Below the pieces are notes generated by a model. That model saw nothing but the letters and a program-made list of their open reading frames with translations. It ran no database searches and was not told the origin of the DNA. A stretch of 64,000 bases of DNA from Talpa occidentalis (Eukaryota > Chordata > Mammalia > Eulipotyphla > Talpidae), in the NCBI RefSeq assembly GCF_014898055.3, contig NW_023601433.1, positions 67,962,767 to 68,026,766 on the forward strand, written 5' to 3'. Both the position numbers and the translations under genes were made by a program. Of the stretch, positions 11,105 through 23,912 are shown piece after piece (within the stretch, counting starts at the first letter, position 1; every line of letters begins with the position of its first letter).

Positions 11105-11345
11105 GGACCTTATCTTACTTATTTATTGATCTTTATCGCCACCACCATCCCTTGTGTTTCCTGTATCTTTCCCTGCTCCCACCCTTTATGCTCAGAACCT
11201 TCATGATATTTATTAATGTCCACTTGTTTTCAAAAACATTTTATATTGCCCAGTTGTCTGTTATGTAAATGTCCAGTATTTGTTTTTGTTGCTATGACTT
11301 ATTTGAGGCCCATAATTTTTAAATCATAAATAAATCTCAATTGTG
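11105..11345 (-). mobile_element. L1 3'-UTR-like fragment
   Basis: The 'caccaccatcccttgtgtt', 'tgctcagaaccttcatgat' and 'cccagttgtctgttatgtaaat' words recur in the same order at 58395-58540, which leads into recognisable L1 ORF2 3' sequence on the minus strand. This is therefore probably the 3' end of the same old L1 family. Confidence 0.5.
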
Positions 11346-11509
11346 ATTCTTCTAAAACTATGCCAATCATATTTCATATTTTTCCCTCATTATTGTATTT
11401 ATTATGAAACTTTTTATGTTAAGAAATTTAGCTTTTCTTTAGAGTACAGATTTAATTTACTTAAAATAGTATGTATTAAAAAAATAGTGCGTATTTATTA
11501 ACAAGAATA

Positions 11510-11950
11510 CTAAGTTATGTTCAACAACAGCAAGAAAAACCAAATCAATTTCAAAAATGGATAAAAGACATGAATAGTTTCACAGTTTAACTTGGAAGAT
11601 GTAAAATGGCCAATAAGGCTATGAAAAGACATTGACCATCATTAGTGCCAGTAAAATAGTTTGAAAACTACAACAGGATGCCACTTCACAAACAAACTAT
11701 ATTAGGATGGCTCTTATTTAAAAAAGAAGGAAAATAACAAATATTGTTGAGAATATGGAGAAATTGGAAGTCATCCTTTGCCAGTAGGAGTGTAAACTGG
11801 TGTACCTCTACGGATAGAGTTTAATGGTTCCTTATGGTGGTGATGGTTATACCCCATTGTAAATTTACTAAAGTCCAGTGAAAAACTTTTAAAAATCTAG
11901 CAATAAAGCAAACATCAGAGATGTGATTGATAAACTTTTAAATCCAACTT
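11510..11950 (+). mobile_element. Old L1 ORF2 3' part
   Basis: It shows the typical L1 sequence of events: 'aaaaatggataaaagacatgaatag', '...gaaaagacattgaccatcatta', 'gttgagaatatggagaaattgg', 'ggagtgtaaactggtg'. These encode the C-terminal part of ORF2. Many stops and indels mark it as ancient. Confidence 0.65.
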
Positions 11951-12101
11951 TCTAGAAAGAACCCATGTTAACACTTGGCAGTCATATTCTAATACTTTTT
12001 TCTGTGCTTTAAGCTTTTTGTTGCTAGTATTTGTGAAATTATCTATGTAAAAATCTATAGATACTAATTTAAACAACACCCATGAACACCAATATGCTTA
12101 T

Positions 12102-12396
12102 TTTTTTTTTTATAGAGGCATGTTTTATTTGTTTGTTTGTTTTGTTTATGCATGCACTGGGTACAGTCAGAAGCCCGGGAGGGTGAGAGAATTCACCAGA
12201 GCCAGAGCGGGGGGCAGAGCAGGCCGAAGGACCTAAGTACACTGCTGAGGGGAGCAGCGGGCGGCAGGAGAGGTCTGCGCGCCATGTGGGACCCTCCTCT
12301 GGTGGCCGGGGAGTAGCTGGGGATCGAACCGGCACCGCAGAGGCCGCGGGCAGCTTCGCAACCCAGCGCTCAACCGCTGCGCCACTGGGGAGGCCC
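12102..12396 (-). mobile_element. SINE, subfamily A, near full length
   Basis: It runs from a T-run, 'tatagaggcatg' and a TTTG repeat to 'gcgccactggggaggcc'. The B box is visible as GGATCGAACC (reverse complement on +). TSD-like flanks are 'atgcttatttttt' on both sides (about 12094 and 12400). Confidence 0.92.
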
Positions 12397-13972
12397 AACA
12401 TGCTTATTTTTTTAACATGTGTATCATCTTGGCATGAGCAAAAGTGCCATGTGCCTGCAAAGTTACCCAGCCTAAGTGGCATTCAAAATCACAGCTGTAG
12501 CCTTATACAGAATGCTCTAATCAAGTCAGTCCAGTTAGCCATAAAAATGATGGCTAAGTGAGATTGGAAACAGATCACATCCCTAAATGTAGCTGTGAAC
12601 CAGCATCATTATTCTCTGCTTATATATGTCATTTGGTTGTATTTATCTTCTTTTGGTCTAATTCTACATGTAATTGTAAGTGTTTTCCTTTTATTCTATG
12701 TTAAGTATTTATGGATATAACATAAGTGTGCATACTGACAATATTGTTTGTATCACTGGGGTATGTTTTTAAGGAAGAGCTGTAATAACATCAACTGAAT
12801 AGCTTGTGGTAAAGTAAAGTTCAGAATGTCAGGGCACTTGTTCCAGTTTAAACTCTATTAATCAGCTTTCCTATAACTTTAATTAACATATCATCATTAC
12901 ATGGATTAAATACAGCAGTTGACTATTTTGCATATTTTTTAGGAAGGCAAAGTGAATATAATAAGTGGGAATATCCAAATAAAAGATCACCAAAATGCAG
13001 TTATTATTGGTCTTCCTTTCCCACCTCCTCAGTTGTCAGATAATTATTTAGCAATTACCCATTTCTAACCTTGCTTCACCGCTTTCTAGTTGTGTGATGA
13101 TTTTCTCTAACTTTCTCAGCTTAATTTACTTGTCTATAAAGTAGAGTAATTGGGACTACTTCATAGATGATGTACATAGATGATGTTCAGTTCAGTGAAT
13201 TAATATAGAAAACAAGTGCTTAAAATATGTGTATATATAAGTGTTCAATATAAGCTACTTTCATTGTTAATGTGATGATATACCTACTATGTATTCAACG
13301 TTAGGACGAATATTATGAGAGTAATAGGATATACTTTCTTTTTTCAAAGATTTTATTTACTTGCAGATAATGTTAACAATCTGAATTTGTAGCCCCTCAT
13401 GAATACAGGCCTGTCCAAAGGTCCCTCTGGGCCTCCCTAGCTCTGAGATAGACTCTGATCAAATTTCTGTAATAAAGTCGAAGTTCAGCTGGAATCAGAG
13501 ACTGTATCAGACAAGTGGAATTAGAGAAAAATCAATTGGAAGACTTCATGGAGAGGAAAAGATCTAACTAAATCCTTAATGACAAGCTTTGCAAAGTCTG
13601 GGGAGATGATGCCTTAGTGCATCAACCACCCCCGCCCCCCTACCATGTTCCAGGCCATATTCTATATGCTTCACCTTTCCCTGTGTTCCTTATGACAGCC
13701 CTATCTGGTCACATAGCCAGTATTTGCTAAATCAAGGATTTAAACTTTTCACCTGACTCCAAAGTCTTTCTTATTTCCATGCTATTCTGCTGCTTTGAAA
13801 ACTGCTATGCAACTTGTATTGTTTTATGCTTTGGCCAGTTAGATCCTTCTAAATATCCCACATTTTTACTGGTTTTCCCCCTAATTTTCTCATCTGCGTA
13901 TACACCTAATTGTACGTTTGCTTTTTTAAATTACAGTTTTGCTGATTTCTGTTCTTTCATAATTTAACTCAG
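12397..13972. other. SPAG6 intron 2, no exon or named repeat
   Basis: Mostly AT-rich, with a short (C)-rich run near 13630. Nothing else is recognised before the exon 3 acceptor. Confidence 0.4.
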
Positions 13973-14138
13973 GTGTAATGTCTTTGCTGAGGCCTCTTCT
14001 TCTGGATGTGTCCCAACAATTCAACAGACTGCTGCTTTGGCTCTTGGGAGACTGGCTAATTATAATGAAGACCCAGCAGAAGCAGTTGTGAAGGGTGACA
14101 TTCTTCCACAGCTTGTTTATTCATTAGCAGAACAGAAT
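13973..14138 (+). pseudogene. SPAG6: SPAG6 exon 3 with 1-bp frameshift
   Basis: The acceptor is 'aactcAG' at 13971-13972 and the donor is GTAAGA at 14139. The exon begins VMSLLR and LLLDV. After GATGTG (14005-14010) one base is missing, so the reading falls out of frame and meets a TGA near 14090. In the shifted frame the rest reads IQQTAALALGRLANY, then EAVVKGDILPQLVYSLAEQN, so it is clearly homologous. The length is 166 bp, whereas the intact family exon should be 167 bp. The deletion removes the second and later armadillo repeats from any product. Confidence 0.9.
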
Positions 14139-14799
14139 GTAAGAATTAAAAAAAAAAAAATTAAATGTAATTTTTTTGGGTTGAATGTTTAAAAATGTGA
14201 TGGTTGGGTACAGTTATAAGCTTGTAGCATTAGAATGATTAGGATGCTGGTACAACTTCAGTTCTTTGAACTGCACATCATCATGTCCAGGGTATTTTAC
14301 TTTGGGGCAGTTATATACAGCCTTCCACTAACTTTTAATGCAAAGAGGGAATACTTAAAAAATTAATGGAATCATGCATAAAGCAGTATTTCTGTGAATG
14401 GCAGTATTAAATTTATAGAACCAGTATGAGTGAGGTATATGAAGTCCTCGGCAAATCAAAAATAATTGTCAGCATCTTTATATAGAGGTGAGACCTGGGT
14501 AATGGAAACTGTAAGAGTCAGCTTTGAAGCAAGAGGCAGAGAAGCATCCAAAAGAAAGGAGAATGTTTGAATGGGAAAGTTTGATAAAGCATTTTTCAGA
14601 GGCACAGCAAGCATGTAGGCTCTTTTAAGGGTCACCTAAGAGTGTGTGATCACCTTCCCCTGCCCCCCCGCCCAAGCCCCTTGTTTCATTCTGCTCTTAT
14701 CTTCTGTACAGTACCATCAAATAATAGGCAAGAACTATCATGATCTAGGGATATATCTTTCTTGACATATCTTTAAGATCAAATTCATATTTGCATAAC
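14139..14799. other. SPAG6 intron 3, nothing recognised
   Basis: No match to the expected fourth exon (the family peptide starting RFYKKAAAFVLRAVGKHS) was seen in any frame in this stretch. Confidence 0.4.
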
Positions 14800-15605
14800 C
14801 AAAGGACAAACAGTCCAGTTAAAAAATGGGTACACATTTTTCCAAAGCAGATAGACACACGACCATCAGACATGAAAGATGTTCCACAGCATGTGTCAGT
14901 AGGAAATGCAAACCAAAACCACAATGAGGTATCATGTTACCTATCAGGATGATCATAACAATAAAGAAAACAAAGGAAAATAACAAGTGTTAGCAAAGAT
15001 ATAGAGAAGTTGAGAACTCTCATACCCTGCTGGTAAGAGTGTAAAATGGTGCAGCTGCTATGAAAAATAGTTTGGCAGTTCCTCAGTAAGTTAAACATAA
15101 TTACCATGTGAGCCAGCAATTCTACTCCTAGTTATATTTCCCAAAGAATTGAAAACAGGTGTTCAAACAAAACTTGCACACAAATGTTCATAGCAGCATT
15201 ATTTACAATACAGAAAGAATGACCAGATAAGCAAAATGTTATATACAGTGCAATGGAATATTATCAGTCATAAAAAGGCATATACTGCAACATGGAGGAA
15301 GCTTGAAATCATTTTGCTAGAAGGAAGCCAAACGTGAAAGGCCGCACAGCATGTGATTCTAACTTGTGAAATATCCAGACTCTTCACTGTAGAGAAGAGG
15401 CACATTGGTGGTTACCAGGGGTTGGGGGAAGAGGGAGATGAGTAGTGTTTATATATGGGGGTCTCCTGTTGGGTGATGAAAATACTTGGGAGCTAAACAG
15501 AGAATGGTTTACAACATTGTGGATGCAGTAAATGCCACTGAGTTGTATACTTTAAAATGGGTAAAATGGTAAATTTTATGTATATATTACAGAATAAAAT
15601 ATTAA
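14800..15605 (+). mobile_element. Old L1 ORF2 3' end plus 3' UTR
   Basis: It shows L1 landmarks in order: 'ccagttaaaaaatgggtac', 'ggaaatgcaaaccaaaaccacaatgag', 'tggtaagagtgtaaaatggtgcagc', 'ccagcaattctactcctag', 'aaatgttcatagcagcattattta', then an L1M-type 3' UTR ('ggtggttaccaggggttggggg', 'taaaatgggtaaaatggtaaatttta'). The many frame breaks mark an ancient copy. Confidence 0.85.
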
Positions 15606-18502
15606 ACTCCTAATTTATCTTATTTTTAGGATTAGAGAGTTATTTACTACCGAGTGTTTTATCTCTGCAAGGAATCACAGAAATTTAATTTGTCTCATAG
15701 GTGATATTTCTATTACCAAATATTTAGACTTCCTTCTTCTTGGACTCTTAGCTCTTACCACTGAGGGCAGCAGGGTTTCTGTTCTGGTATTCCCCATAGA
15801 AGTTTCTCAATAGAGGTTTTCCAAATGTGAAGAAATTTCCATTAGTTGCAAAGAGACAAAAAAGAAATGGGGCAGAAAAGTGAGGAGACAGTGAGAGTGT
15901 GAAGCATTATTCACAAGCTTCTGTCTCCTTCACCTGCCACTTCTTAAACATAGGCCTCACAGGAGACTTAATCTCTTCTTTATGAGCTGTGAGGTCCTCT
16001 GTCTTTGCTTTTCCATTTTTTCCCTAAGGCAATGATTTTGGTGAGGAATAGGAGAGAAGATGGTTGGGAATCAGAAGAGAAGAGAAAGGGAGTAAAGAGG
16101 AGAAAGTATAAATTATTGTGTAGTTAGTAGTGACTACTAGTGCTCAGTAAAGTGTGCATTTGAAAATTTGCAATATCAAAAGTCAAATTAACTTAAGGTA
16201 ATGCCATGATTATATGTATCTCTGATTTTGCAGATAAATAGACCAATTCTTTATATATTTACGTGCTCTTTAATAAAGACGGAGGTAGGATTCTTAGATT
16301 TCTTATCTTCTTCCTGCTTGCTACACTCTTCCACGCCACAGAATTATTGCATTAACTTATTTACCTCAAAAAATGTGAAATCTCTCACTCTTTCTGTGGA
16401 TTAGCTTTGCTTTTGGAGCTAGACGGGCGTGGAGAGGAGCCCTTGAGGAGCGAGGCAGGAGGAGCCTGGGCTCTGTGGCCAAAGCCCTTCTGCCCAGAGG
16501 GCTTCAGGAAGGCCTCCTTGCTCCCTCTTGGCAGCTGCCCTCCTGCCCTGTGACTGGCAGTAGCACAACAGCGGGAGAGCCAGTGGGGAATGTGGGAGCA
16601 TTTCCAGTGCTTGGGTGTGAGGCTAGAGCAATAGCCTGACTGGGAGGAGGAGCGTGCAAGAGTTTTTTAGGAATGAACTGCCACATGGGGCTCAAGGAAA
16701 ACTTTCAAGTGTTTATTTTGGGAGTTTCAGCTAAAAGTGCTGTCTCCTGTAAACTTGGTTTCTTGTAAACCTTTGCTGCCGAAAAGCAAACTTTGGCTGC
16801 TTTCTTGCCTGGCAGAGTAAGTGGATTGGCTGGTCTGAAACTTGGAAATCATTGGTATACTTGTCCTATTAGAGATGAGGAAACTGACGTAGAGAGGTTA
16901 AAGGATTTATTCTGGTCGGATGCAATTTATGGTGGAACTGCTGGCTATAATTCAAAACCTTTCAGAGATTCTTCCTATTTATCAGGTGAGAGAGGAAAGT
17001 GTATGAGGCCTCATCACTCTACGCTCTAAGTGCCTTGTAGTATCTGAAAGTCTTGCCAGATACCTCTGTTTTTAATCTCTAGTGGCTGCTTTCCACATGT
17101 GTGTGACTATTTTTTTTTTTTTTCTATAGACTTGATTTATGTCCTTGGGACCTAAATCAAATAAGTAATCTCCATTCCAGCCCAGGGTGAGTTAGGAGAT
17201 GAGATTGCTGAGGACAAAGATGAGCAGGGTGCAGAAATTGGCTGATTTGAATACTACAGAAGCATTTAGTGGATTATATGCTGTTTACTAGATAGATAAT
17301 GTAAGGAAGGAATCCTGACGGAGCTGGCCAACCTGATTCTTTTCTGTCTCATACAGCGTGATGAGATTAATTAAGGACTATAAAATTCAGATCTTTTGCA
17401 AATATTCTTCTATGTCACTCATATGTAATTCCATTAGCCTAAATTCTGAGTAATAGGTTTAGGTAGTAGTTATTAAATTTCAAAAATCCATATATTGTGT
17501 CAAATATTAGTGATAACTAGGGAGTTTGTGCTGGATATCTTAGAGTGAGGATGGTGGAGGACATTAGAACATGATCATTAAAAATCACTTTACAAGATTA
17601 AAAAAATAAAAGCCATTTATAAAACTTGATAGATTATTGTCTTTACTGATGCTCATAGATAATAATGTTGATTTTATAACATCTTTTTCTTTTTATAAGT
17701 TTGACGCTTGAAGATCACGTAATCATAGACACCTACTGCAATTAAATTATATATGTTATATATTACACCTATTTTGATACTCACATTTATTTCACAAATA
17801 TTTTTCTATTTACTTGTTGGTGAAAAAAGATAAAGTAAAAATAAATGACTCTTCTGTGTTTTTTGGTTTATAGAGCCAACTGTGGTAAACAAAGTCATTT
17901 AAATTATAAAATTACTACATTACTTGCCAGATTTGTGTGCTGGTAAAAGCAATTATGTTGCGAATTCCATATTTTTATTATGAATTTTAAAGTATTCTAA
18001 GTACATGTGGATAACCACTGAACAGACTTTGGGCATAGATGTAAAAGCAAGGGTGACATTTGATAGTGCAGGTTCAGGGGATGGGTAAGCCCTAGTTCCA
18101 CATAAAATGCCTGTCTGTCTGATGGTACCTATTGTAGCCTGAGACTTTGTTTTCTAAGTAGTACAAATACCTGTGAAGAAATGTCACTAAATGTGTGTGC
18201 TGAGAGGATAAAGAGAAGGCTCTTTGTATCCTAGTGGTTTAGAAATAAACTGAGTTAGAAAACTCCATCATAACATATTTTTTGAGTTTGAACAAAATTG
18301 TTTCTCATACTTGGTTTACTTCCAGTCTCCAGTGTATAAATCCTACCGCCTTTCAGATTTTGAGAGAAAAAACAATTTTTTCACATTTGAATATCTGGAA
18401 GTACATTGGGTACGGCATATTTGACTGAAATTTGAAAGTACTCCAATTAAGTATTTTGCAAACATGTACAGGAGAGTTAAGCTATTAAAAGCTTAGTTAG
18501 GA
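15606..18502. other. SPAG6 intron 3; a MIR, otherwise unassigned
   Basis: Apart from the MIR at 16849-16975 no repeat is named. The GC-rich 16400-16640 part holds overlapping open frames on the minus strand with no recognisable protein. No SPAG6 exon 4 was seen. Confidence 0.4.
16849..16975 (+). repeat. MIR SINE relic
   Basis: It carries the MIR core: 'agagatgaggaaactgacgtagagaggttaaaggattta', followed by 'ggtggaactgctggctataattcaaaacc', equivalent to the MIR 'gccaggattcaaacc' end. It is ancient and shared by mammals. Confidence 0.7.
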
Positions 18503-18777
18503 GGCCTCCCCAGGAGCACAGCGGTTGAGCGCTGGATTGCGAAGCTGCCCGCAGCCTCTGCAGCACTGGTTCAATCCCCTGGCACTGGGTGAGAGTCCCA
18601 CATTGTGCACAGACCTCTCCTGCCACCCACTGCTCCCCTCAGCAGTGTACTTCGTCGGTCTGCCTGCTCTGCTCTCCTCTCTGGCTCTGGTGAATTCTCT
18701 CACCCTCCTGCACTTCTGACTGTACCCAGTGCATGTATAAATAAATAAATAAATCTTAAAAAAAAAAAAAAAAAAAA
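18503..18777 (+). mobile_element. SINE, full length, sense strand
   Basis: It reads 'ggcctccccaggagcacagcggttgagcgctgg' (A-box region), 'ggttcaatccc' (B box), 'cctctcctgccacccactgctcccctcagcagtg', then TAAATAAATAAATAAATCTT and a long A-tail. The TSD is 'aaaagcttagttagga' before and 'aaaagcttacttagga' after. Confidence 0.95.
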
Positions 18778-18931
18778 GAAAAGCTTACTTAGGACTTTGT
18801 TTGGAGAAAAATTGTATTTTGAAAGAAGTCAAGTGTATCACCTCTCATAAATTTTTTGATCTGTAGTGTACAGGAAAATAGTTGGTGATAATTGACATTG
18901 TTATTAGACCTTTTTTTCTACAGCTACTTTT

Positions 18932-19382
18932 TTTTTCATTTATTCATTTATTTTTATTAAACTTTATTCTTTTCTTACATTGTTATTTTTGTACAGTATT
19001 ACATTTCTCTGCTCATGTGTAGTCCCTTGAAATCTCCCACCACCACATCACCCATAATCCATCACCAGAGTCCCTTGTGCTCTTCCCTTCCTTATTTTGA
19101 TGCATCTCCCTCCTCCTACTCTGTTGTATGCCTCAGATCTATAGTTTGCCTGCAAGTTTTGTTTTCTATGTTTTTTTTCTCCTTTGATTGGCTTCCCTAT
19201 ATTCCCCCTATAGTGAAACAATCTGGTATTTTTCTTTTTCTTTCTGACTTATATTACTGATAATATTTCCTTCTATTGATAGTTCCATCCATGTTGCTGC
19301 AAAGGTTATGAATATATCTTTTTTAATTGCTGAATAGTATTCCATTATGTATACATACTACATCTTCTTGATCCAGTCATCT
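18932..19382 (-). mobile_element. L1, 5'-truncated, 3' end
   Basis: On + it starts with a T-rich tail, continues with the L1 3' UTR ('tgtacagtattacatttctctgctcatg') and the end of ORF2 ('tccatccatgttgctgcaaagg', 'gctgaatagtattccattatgtatacat', 'catcttcttgatccagtcatct'). A perfect 14-bp TSD, ctacagctactttt, lies at 18918-18931 and 19383-19396. Confidence 0.9.
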
Positions 19383-19716
19383 CTACAGCTACTTTTGAGG
19401 CCTGCTCTGCTCTTATCTGTGGTTTTAGATGAATGAATCAGCTTTGTATAAAAATGTAGTATCAATGAATTGCATTAAAGCATTTTACTCAAAGAGCCTC
19501 TGACCTTAAAAAGGTGATATGACCATTTATATCATATTCTATTAGTAGCCATAGAATATTTCTCCATATCTCCTTTGACTCATACCTGTTTTACCTATGT
19601 GGTCAGCACTAGCCACAAGCTATAATTACAATTAACTTGTGGCAAGTGCATCCAAGGAACTAAGTTTCAATTAATTTAAATTTAAACATTGATAATTCAA
19701 TTACTAGACACTTTTT

Positions 19717-19980
19717 TTTTAAAGATTTATTTATTTATTCATACAAGCACTGGGTACAGTCAAAAGCATGGGAGGGTGAGAGAATTCACCAGAGCCAGAG
19801 CAGGGAGCAGAAAAGGCAGACTGACGAAATACACTGCTGAAGGGAGCAGCGGGCGAGGCAGGAGAGGTCTGTCACGCCATGTGGGCCCCTTGCTGTTGGC
19901 CAGGGATCGAACCGGTGCTGCAGAGGCTGTGGGCAGCTTTGTAGCCCAGCACTCAACCTCTGCGCCACCAGGGGAGGCCC
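19717..19980 (-). mobile_element. SINE, full length
   Basis: It runs from 'aaagatttatttatttattcatacaagcactgggtacagtc' to 'gcgccaccaggggaggccc', with B box GGATCGAACCGG on +. The TSD is attactagacactttt on both sides (19700 and 19981). Confidence 0.95.
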
Positions 19981-19996
19981 ATTACTAGACACTTTT

Positions 19997-22268
19997 TGTG
20001 CTTAAGTGGAACACCTTGGTTATGTGGACGTACTTTTTAAACTCTAAACTTTTAGGAATCTAAATACAGATCAAGTGTTTCTAGTGAAAATTTAGCAACT
20101 GAATTGACATATGTGTAAGTGCAAAATGCACACTGCATTTCGAAGACTTAGTATAAAGAAAAGAATGTGAAATATCTTATTGAATTTTTACTGATTATAT
20201 GTTGAAATTATAGTTTGCATATATTGCATTAAATGACATTATTAAGGTCGGTTTCACTCACTTCTTTTTTTACTTTTTGAATGTGGCTACTAGATGATTT
20301 TAAATCACTTATGGCTCACATTCCTATTGTACAATAATCAGAATTGCTGTGCCTATGCTTTGTGGTTAATTGTTAAAAGGCATTATGGTGGCAGTGCTAT
20401 GGTCTCAAAAAGTCATCTTTGATATTCATGCTTATCAGTGTAACTAAATCATAGTAGACAGTATGCTAAGGAATACAGAGCTAAAATATCATTTGGGCAG
20501 AAGTAAATGATGATACAACTTCAGTGACAGTCTCCCCCATTTATGCTGGTGGGCATTTCTGCCTGCCCTCTTCCCTTCTAGTCTATATAATGTCATTTCT
20601 TTTATACGATTGACCCAGCTTTATATAGCACTGATTTTATCAGTGTTGTTGATTTTAAAAGGCCTCCATTTTGTGTCTCTTTTTGTTTTAAAATAAACCT
20701 AAAGATATGCTGTGTTTTTCAATTAAATTGAAGATTTTGATGCATTTAAACTTTGACACTTCACAGTAGTTAGTGAGAGATCACTACAAGTTCAATCTTA
20801 ATTTTGTTAGGAAAAAAGAAGCAAAACCCAATCCTAGTTCCCCAAAAAAGCACAGAATAAAATCTTAGTTAAATGCATCTGTGTAAGAAGTGAAGAGTTG
20901 GCATCCAAATTTTCATCTTATTACTAATGAATGAGTTGTATGTACATATCGTGGAAAATCTGAGAGAGGCACAGAAGAGTGTGAGTAGAGGACCCCCACC
21001 CTTGTCACATTCCCAGGCAGGGGCCCAGTAGGTCCCACCTCCATTCCTTCACTCATCAATGAGCTATTCATGAGGTGGAAGAGAACAATTTTTTTTCTTT
21101 GCTGAAAACAAATGACCATCAAGTTTGAGGATTGTATATTCAGTTTTCTACATGCACACAACAAATTACTTAATTACTGTTTGTGAATAAGGATAATTTG
21201 GGTAATTTTGTTCTCTGTGAGAAATTGCAGTCTAAAAAATTGTGAAAAATGAATAACTCCTAACATAAAAAAGTGTGATGTTTTACTTCAGTATAATAAG
21301 GGTGTGAAATTATGGCAGCAGGGAAAGTGTGGGAAAGTAAGGATAATATTTTTAGTATATATTAATGCTTCTTTGAAGAATAATTGTACATTCTTATAGT
21401 TTATTTAAGGAGCCATGCAGTTCCACCATTCTTTAAAATGAGAAATTTTCTGCTATTTAAGAAGCTAAAATTTTAACATTTATTTTTCTTGAATAATGGT
21501 AGTAGTAATTAGCCCCAGAAATAATTATACGTATGGACAGGAGACATGTTTACATTTCTTTTCTTTTTAAAAAATACATCATCGCATATTGAAGAAAATT
21601 TGGCAAATAGAGAAGACAGATGTAATACTAATAGCACTATCACCCCAGGATAAATCCTGTCAATAAAGTTATATAACAGTATTTTTTGCTTTGTATCTTT
21701 TAATTTAGTTAAAATTTCTAATCATGCTTGTTACCCAAGAGCATATGATTATGTTACATATTATTGCATAATTGTATTTTTAACTTTGATTTTTTTGAAA
21801 ATTTACTTAATAAATTTAAAATGAGGCTAAGATATTTTTAGATACTGATGATAACTTTTTTGGCTTTCTGCCTTTTTTGGGTAAAATCTCATGCATACCT
21901 GAGTCTGTTCATATCAACCTTTGATTTCATAACTATGAAAATGGAACAACCATAATTCACTTTTCATATTAGAGTCTAAATATGGGATATGTGAGATTTC
22001 TCCTTTGGAAAATTATTTTAAATGCACAAAAGTTTGTATATATTTTTGTTAGAGTAGAAAACTATAGGGAAGAGGAAATGTGAGAAGGAAATAAGTGGGG
22101 GCACAGCCTGTCTGCACCCCTGTATATATTTTCCCTAAGCATGCCAGACTTGCTTCCTACCTCTGCTCTGTGCTTGTGGTGGTCTGTTGGTAAAGTCACT
22201 CTGAGCAGAATCTTATGGACCAGAACAATGTTTTACTCTGTTTTCCTAATATCTAGCCAGGTTTCTAG
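19997..22268. other. SPAG6 intron 3, nothing recognised
   Basis: AT-rich DNA with no exon-like match to SPAG6 exon 4 and no repeat I can name. Confidence 0.4.
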
Positions 22269-22283
22269 CACAAAGTAAGCATT

Positions 22284-22564
22284 TTTTTTTTTTTAGAGAT
22301 TTATTTATGCATATAAGAACTGGGGTGTAATCCAGAACTGTGGGGGGTGAGAGGATTCACCAGAGACAGAGCAGGAAGCAGAACAGGCAGACGGACCAAA
22401 AGCACTGCTGAGGGGACTAGTGGGCGAGACAGGAGAGGTCTGCCGCACCATGTGGGAAGCTCCCTGGCTGGCCGGGAATCGAACCCGTGCTACAGAGGCT
22501 GCTGACAGCTTCACAGTACTGCGCTCAACCCACTGCACCCAACCTGCTTCACCACCAGGGAGGC
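22284..22564 (-). mobile_element. SINE, subfamily B
   Basis: It runs from 'agagatttatttatgcatataagaactggggtgtaatcc' to 'gcttcaccaccagggaggcc'. The B box is visible as GGAATCGAACCC. The 3' part near 22520 has a small local duplication ('caacccactgcacccaacctgcttca'). The TSD is acaaagtaagcattt. Confidence 0.93.
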
Positions 22565-22580
22565 CACAAAGTAAGCATTT

Positions 22581-23381
22581 AAAGAACTCCCAATGATTGA
22601 AGGAAGAGAGGGCAATATGCATATACACCAAGCACAAGAGAATTATATCAGGATGCTTTTGTTTATAAGCTACACAGTATGAACTACAAGTGGTTAAACA
22701 ATAAGGACATTTTGTAATTTCACATGACACCAAGTTCAGAGTCAGGGCAGTTCCAAGGTTGGTTATGCATCTGACTGTCAGGAAAGACCCAGATGTTTTT
22801 CATTTTTGTACTCAGCCATCCTCAGTATATTGTGATTATTCTGTTAGAGTTGCAAGATGGATGTAGAATTTCCAGATGTCATTTACAGACATGACCATGT
22901 CCAGCAAAGAAGAGGCAGTGTTACCTCCTGCGTATCTCTTTACAACAGAGAAGAACCTCTTACAGATGCTTCTAGCTGACGTCTACTCAGGAGCCATTAG
23001 TCGGGATTGGCTCACAAGCCCATGTCCTGACTGACAAGGCAACTGGGTGGATACTAACGGGGACAGCAAGAAATAGTAGGGAAGAGGAGACAGATATGCC
23101 ATAGATAAACTAGGAGTGACATAGGCAGCCTGTATTGGTAAAATATGATATGCTAATCTTTTGAAAAATTAGACGCTGTGTTTTCTTTAACTTAAAAACT
23201 TAAAGTGATGGTGAATATATGTCTTAGCTTGGGTTTTAAAACAAATTTTCAAGGAGGTAAAAATCTGGAAAAACACCAAATTTGAAAGGAAGAGATAGAA
23301 ATTGGTATAGGTAAATCAGTAACATAGGCCATGAATATAATGAGAAGAGAATATGTGACCATGTATGGTATTTTATGCTTT
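22581..23381. other. SPAG6 intron 3, nothing recognised
   Basis: No exon or named repeat is seen. Confidence 0.35.
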
Positions 23382-23390
23382 TCAAAAGGC

Positions 23391-23903
23391 AGTTTGTTTA
23401 TTTTATACATTTTTTACATCGTTTTCCATTTTTGTACAATGTATGCATTTTCATCTTGGTTATATTCCCCATTTAATTCCCACCCCCCTTGTTTTGACCC
23501 TAGTCCCTCTTCTCCTACCTCTCCATCCCCCACCAGTGTGTCTCTGTTTTATAGTTGCTTGTTGATTTTTATTTTTACTTTATTATAATTAGTCTTTTTC
23601 CTGGTCTCTTATTTAGGTTTTCTAAATTCCTGCTATGAGTGAGACCATCTGCTATTTTTCTTTTTCTTTCTGGCTTATTTCACTGAGCGTGATCCCTTCC
23701 AGCTCCATCCATGTTGCTGCAAATTGCATGAGTTTATCTTTTTTGATTGCTAAGTAATATTCCATTGTGTATATGTACCACATCTTCTTGATCCAGTCAT
23801 CTATTTTTGGGCATTTGAGTTGTTTCCATAGCTTAGCTATTGTAAACAGTGCTGCTATAAACATAGGGGTGCAGGTGCCCTTTTGAATTAATGTTTCTGT
23901 GTC
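23391..23903 (-). mobile_element. L1, 5'-truncated, 3' end
   Basis: The minus-strand frame 23652-23864 encodes the ORF2 C-terminus (for example [20 protein letters not shown] and [18 protein letters not shown]), followed by the L1 3' UTR ('gtacaatgtatgcattttcatcttgg' on +). The TSD is tcaaaaggc at 23382-23390 and 23904-23912. It is close in sequence to the full-length L1 at 50.9-57.3 kb. Confidence 0.93.
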
Positions 23904-23912
23904 TCAAAAGGC